From assembly GCF_049943125.1 (NCBI RefSeq), contig NZ_CP188040.1, positions 2,604,001-2,668,000 on the forward strand: 64,000 nt of DNA, given 5' to 3'. Positions 61,601-64,000 of this stretch are shown piece by piece (position 1 is the stretch's first letter; each line of letters opens with the position of its first letter). The notes below the pieces were generated by a model. It saw only the letters and a list, made by a program, of their open reading frames with translations. It searched no databases and was not told the origin of the DNA. A program made the translations under genes and the position numbers. The stretch comes from JAEXZL01 sp049943125 (lineage in GTDB: Bacteria > Bacillota > Clostridia > Clostridiales > Clostridiaceae).

Positions 61601-61762
61601 AAGGTAAGCTATTCCTCAGATAATGAAAAAGTGGCTGTTGTGGACTCAGAAGGTAAGGTTACAGCTCTTGATAAGAGCTCAGCTAAGATAACTGTTACCA
61701 CTGAAGATGGAAGCTATACAGCATCCATGGAAATTAAGGTTATAGGAAAACCAAATAAGTAG
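58688..61762 (+). CDS. Secreted beta-propeller and Big2-domain protein
   Basis: A 1024-residue extracellular protein. It begins with a TTG codon (GGAGGAAA before), has a signal peptide ending near AEAAD, then a carbohydrate-binding-like module (35-190, NPGFEDSSQGLIPGWIRLP). Residues 200-865 are a beta-propeller of the PQQ/YVTN type (DGKLYVYLTEEMR, GVIYRYNPDKP, GLLWGVTGTDGTVFALNPD). Two Ig-like Big2 domains close it (VTGIALPDRKKNIKIG). No anchor or LPxTG is visible. It probably binds or degrades an extracellular glycan and helps its capture; the propeller could be a polysaccharide lyase, but no family was recognised. Confidence 0.72.
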   Translation: MKNKFRIINILLILTLITSFLWTPKSFTMTAEAADKEFVTMTNPGFEDSSQGLIPGWIRLPEPTAADTSVEVSSEQAYEGNDSLKIVDNSTKASVGATSEFLEIEPSATYILRAKAYVAKASVRLYLKFFDSNKKEIANNGSYTVLANTLNQWSDAVIEGAAPANAVYAQVWFYMGAGGVSTAYVDNVSLEKVLLKEGNVKVEFGASKDLGEAVQVPLTQGAAYTKDSKGTNLQFFAINGSPATFYAVNAETGERVFSKALPGVDVVWAIDMGPDNNVYFSGTNDGKLYVYLTEEMRIEEYGPIADHKFIWDVETSEAGKVYMATYNKGTAGKVYEFDIASKTFRDLGGMKEGAEYVRGLGIDGNDLYAGVGGVTGSVIKYDLTTGEKEEITVAEPPTMFADVMVVQDKIIASIGTTVYVFDKATYEHLDTLTTDGKMISPPSPYNEDLVYYKANKTELYSYNVKTLESTLIEGIPPLPSTGLKDTTWVTLTQGEKAGKTVLATMGAYTDSVFYDPEDNWFEMHYPDVEAQGVLLQSLAISPEGQLNIGGYMRGASIYDTISEAYLHNMPTFHQPEGIGFMNGSTYFGTYTGGVIYRYNPDKPFNYREDSTGNPGIVYDIEDDQDRPFVIKNHENKLFIGTIPTYGKLGGALTIYEENEDGSLKDARVYTNIIEDQSIVGVAYKDGVVYVSSYIQGGLGSTPTADEAKIAMVDEATGKVLKEVYLEIPELTSKPTFIGDLSFGEDGLLWGVTGTDGTVFALNPDNLEVVKYERLYPGNTHANGFRPYYIRWGQDGYMYTNVSNKLIALDTETFEYKTLLSESVNLFDLDPVGNIYYGAATRLRKLPILLSSAALSGDKEVLNLGDTLNLELKTLLSNGVELSNEYLQVEYIIGDEGVVALKDGKLTALGTGETTIAMKVSYKGQELTTNTITVKVVIPVTGIALPDRKKNIKIGETYDLKAVVYPENATNKKVSYSSDNEKVAVVDSEGKVTALDKSSAKITVTTEDGSYTASMEIKVIGKPNK

Positions 61763-61773
61763 TAATAATATGA

Positions 61774-61813
61774 AAAAGGGACACTCCATTTTATAATGGA
61801 TGGTGTCCCTTTA
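61774..61813. terminator. Bidirectional terminator before the aldolase gene
   Basis: AAAGGGACAC pairs with GTGTCCCTTT, and TCCAT with ATGGA inside, between the convergent stop codons of the propeller and aldolase genes. Confidence 0.85.
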
Positions 61814-61837
61814 ACTATTCATAGATTTATTATGATA

Positions 61838-62773
61838 TTATGCCTTTCCATCAGAGCCAAGAACATTGAGAATCTTATGGGTAACCAATGCCTTAACATT
61901 AGCGCGACCAGCCTTTAGGTAGTCTCTTGGGTCAAAGGCAGAAGGATTATTAAAGAGAACCTCTCTCACCCCTGCGGTCATGGCAAGACGAAGGTCAGAA
62001 TCAATATTAATCTTACAAACAGCAGATCTTGCAGCCTGTCTTAACATATCCTCAGGAATTCCTATGGCATCCTTAAGATTACCTCCATTTTCCTGTATTA
62101 TCTTCACATAGTCCTGAGAAACACTAGAAGCTCCATGGAGAACTATAGGGAAGTTAGGAAGACGCTTTGTTATCTCATCTAATATATCAAAGCGAAGCAT
62201 AGGCTTTTGCCCTGGCTTAAATTTAAAGGCTCCATGGCTTGTACCGATTGCTATGGCAAGAGAATCAACTCCAGTTCTGCTTACAAACTCCTCAACCTGT
62301 TCAGGCTGTGTATACTGTGCATCTTCACTGGATACATTTACATCATCTTCAATACCAGCCAACTGTCCAAGCTCCCCTTCTACTACAACTCCCTTTGAAT
62401 GAGCATATTCTACAACCTTTTTTGTAACGGCTATATTATCCTCAAAGGAGTGGTGAGAGCCGTCAATCATAACTGAGGTAAAGCCGCCATCGATGCAGGC
62501 CTTACAAATCTCAAAATCTGCACCATGATCTAAATGAAGTGCTATGGGTATATCTGTTTCTATAAGAGCTGCTTCTACCAGCTTAGTTAGATATGAGTGA
62601 TTAGCATATTTTCTAGCTCCCGATGAAACCTGAAGTATCAGAGGAGAGTTGAGTTCTCCTGCAGCTTCAGTGATACCTTGTATTATTTCCATGTTGTTAA
62701 CATTGAAGGCTCCAACAGCATAGCCTCCGGCATAAGCCTTACTAAACATTTCCTTTGTGGTTACTAATGGCAT
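61838..62773 (-). CDS. fba: Class II fructose-bisphosphate aldolase
   Basis: A 311-residue zinc aldolase. The catalytic Asp82 and zinc-site His83 are in HLDHGADFE, the other zinc ligands in VEGELGQLAG, GTSHGAFKF and VLHGASSV. The enzyme splits fructose 1,6-bisphosphate; some relatives cleave tagatose bisphosphate (GatY/KbaY), which may fit the neighbouring glycan locus. AAAGGAT precedes the ATG on the minus strand. It is transcribed away from the following lipoprotein gene. Confidence 0.92.
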   Translation of the reverse strand: MPLVTTKEMFSKAYAGGYAVGAFNVNNMEIIQGITEAAGELNSPLILQVSSGARKYANHSYLTKLVEAALIETDIPIALHLDHGADFEICKACIDGGFTSVMIDGSHHSFEDNIAVTKKVVEYAHSKGVVVEGELGQLAGIEDDVNVSSEDAQYTQPEQVEEFVSRTGVDSLAIAIGTSHGAFKFKPGQKPMLRFDILDEITKRLPNFPIVLHGASSVSQDYVKIIQENGGNLKDAIGIPEDMLRQAARSAVCKINIDSDLRLAMTAGVREVLFNNPSAFDPRDYLKAGRANVKALVTHKILNVLGSDGKA

Positions 62774-63211
62774 ATTAATATCATCCTTTCATAATTAATA
62801 AAGGTAGTCACAACATATCGGTCTAAGAGAACATAACTCTCTATTTTCTCTTTAAATTATACACCTATTACATGTATTTTTTCAAATATTAAGAATATTA
62901 TATATCATCAAGCTATCATGGGTATTATTGTAAAAATATGTGTTAAAAAAATAACAATATCCTTGTATTTGAGTGAATATTCAAATATAATAAAGTTATA
63001 GTTCACATAAAAAAATTGCCTATAAAAATAATCCGAAATCAAAGGTTTTCCTAAGACTAGGAGTTTTATAATTTGTCGTGCTGCTTAATCGGGTATTACC
63101 GGATTATAAAGACGATGGAGAATAAGTAGAAATTTATCTCCTTGTCTTTTGACGAGGTTTTATTATTTTTAGGGCTATGTAAACCATAATAATATGAGAA
63201 AGAAGGATTTA
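62774..63211. other. Divergent promoter region with structured leader
   Basis: A 438-bp gap between fba (minus) and a lipoprotein gene (plus). No open frame is convincing. A hairpin at 63108-63150 (AAAGAC...GGAGA with TCTCC...GTCTTT, small bulges) is followed by a T-rich stretch, like a terminator in a leader, and a small GC-rich hairpin lies just upstream (63088-63105). This could be an attenuator or a riboswitch that I cannot assign to a known class. Confidence 0.45.
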
Positions 63212-64000
63212 CATGAAAAAAATTATTTCACTATTAATGACGATTATTTTAACCTCAGCTTTATTTGTAGGCTGCAATTCTTCTGATAAAACTGTTTCAG
63301 AGGAAGGGGCTCCCGAGGCTATTGACATTAATATTGGTGGGCTAAAAGGTCCAACCTCCATGGGAATGGTTAAGCTCATGGAGGAAGCAGAGGAGAGCAA
63401 GGGGACAAATAACTATAGCTTCACCATAGCTGGCTCTGCCGATGAGCTGACCCCTAAGCTCATTAAGGGAGAGCTGGATATAGCGGCAGTACCGGTAAAC
63501 TTAGCTTCTATTCTGTACAATAATACAGAAGGAGAGGTGCAGCTTCTAGCGGTTAACACCCTGGGAGTTTTATACCTGGTGGAGAGGGGCGAAGCAGTAC
63601 AAACAGTTCAGGACTTAAAGGGTAAGACTATAATAGCCTCAGGAAAGAGCTCAACTCCCGAATATACTTTAAACTATATACTGAAGGAAAATGGCTTAGA
63701 TCCAGAGAAGGATGTTACTATAGAATGGAAAAATGAGCATACAGAGGTGGTATCAGCCTTAGCTCAAAAAGAAGAGGCAGTAGCCTTACTTCCTCAGCCA
63801 TTTGTGACGGTAGCTCAAGGTTCTATAAAGGACCTGCGAGTAGCTGTTGATTTAACTGAGGAATGGGAAGCCTTAGACAATGGAAGTCAGCTTATCACTG
63901 GTGTTTTAGTTGTTAGAAGGGATTTTGCAGAGAAGAATCCAGAGCAGCTTAAGAGCTTTTTAAAGGAATATAGTGAATCTACCTCCTATGTAAATGAAAA
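63212..64000 (+). CDS. NMT1/SsuA-like binding lipoprotein (cut by the window end)
   Basis: The frame from the ATG at 63212 (GAAGGA 5 nt before) is open through the last base, so the 263 codons seen are not the whole gene. The signal ends in LFVGC, a lipobox. Mature parts read GELDIAAVPVNLASIL, VQDLKGKTIIASGKSST and LPQPFVTVAQG, the NMT1/THI5-like binding fold. It resembles the binding protein at 22680-23636 but is not close to it. Its permease and ATPase genes would be expected just beyond the window. Confidence 0.88.

Overview
The window reads as the chromosome of a low-G+C, anaerobic, probably spore-forming Clostridia member (Lachnospiraceae or Clostridiaceae type; inference). Pointers are a SCIFF ranthipeptide locus, a GerMN lipoprotein, meso-DAP dehydrogenase, a CYP152 peroxygenase, YesM/YesN and Lpl-type sugar systems, AGGAGG ribosome binding sites and AT-rich intergenic DNA. 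No rRNA, tRNA, CRISPR array or complete prophage was seen.

Layout. 1-4.5 kb: the end of glpF, dhaK, a small DUF4177-like gene, smpB, an HD phosphohydrolase and a polytopic transporter. 4.5-7.7 kb: an isoprenoid-synthase-fold protein, ssrA (tmRNA), then two degraded copies of the tmRNA 3' end. The copies enclose a hairpin-rich repeat array and a UPF0340 gene, which looks like a worn integration hot spot. 7.7-12 kb: an arsenic island (marR-arsN1, then arsD-arsA-arsC). The last gene of this island carries an in-frame UGA followed by a SECIS-like hairpin and is read here as an ArsD-like, thioredoxin-fold selenoprotein. 12-18.3 kb: a CDP-alcohol phosphatidyltransferase/phospholipase D fusion, a large BspA-type repeat surface protein and two small DUF proteins. 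18.4-24.2 kb: hemolysin III, Ddh, then a five-gene ABC operon that starts with a small [FeFe]-hydrogenase-like iron-sulfur protein and ends with an FmdE-like protein, under a Fur-like operator. 24.4-28.9 kb: an FMN reductase, the SCIFF peptide and its radical SAM maturase, a PLP decarboxylase and a DedA protein.

29-44.2 kb: a stand-alone MurE, a two-TM envelope protein with DUF6054 and YbjQ partners, an AraC regulator with DUF4867 and a sugar isomerase, a GerMN lipoprotein, a DnaQ-BRCT exonuclease, a membrane-tethered HTH protein and a fused relic of a sigma/anti-sigma pair. A CYP152 P450 followed by a GH3-type acyl-adenylating enzyme, a YesL protein and a GDSL hydrolase close this part. 44.2-61.8 kb: a glycan-use locus with an FAD oxidoreductase, ROK kinase, (alpha/alpha)6-like hydrolase, GH20-like hexosaminidase, two ABC permeases, a YesN/YesM two-component system, a solute-binding lipoprotein, a 2-hydroxyacid dehydrogenase and a 1024-residue secreted propeller/Big2 protein. 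61.8-64 kb: class II FBP aldolase, a structured leader and a truncated NMT1/SsuA-like binding lipoprotein.

The strongest leads are the UGA-containing gene of the ars operon, the hydrogenase-like/FmdE-like ABC operon, the repeated tmRNA ends, the phosphatidyltransferase-PLD fusion and the CYP152-GH3 pair. All family calls were made by eye from motifs and remembered family features; no database search was run.
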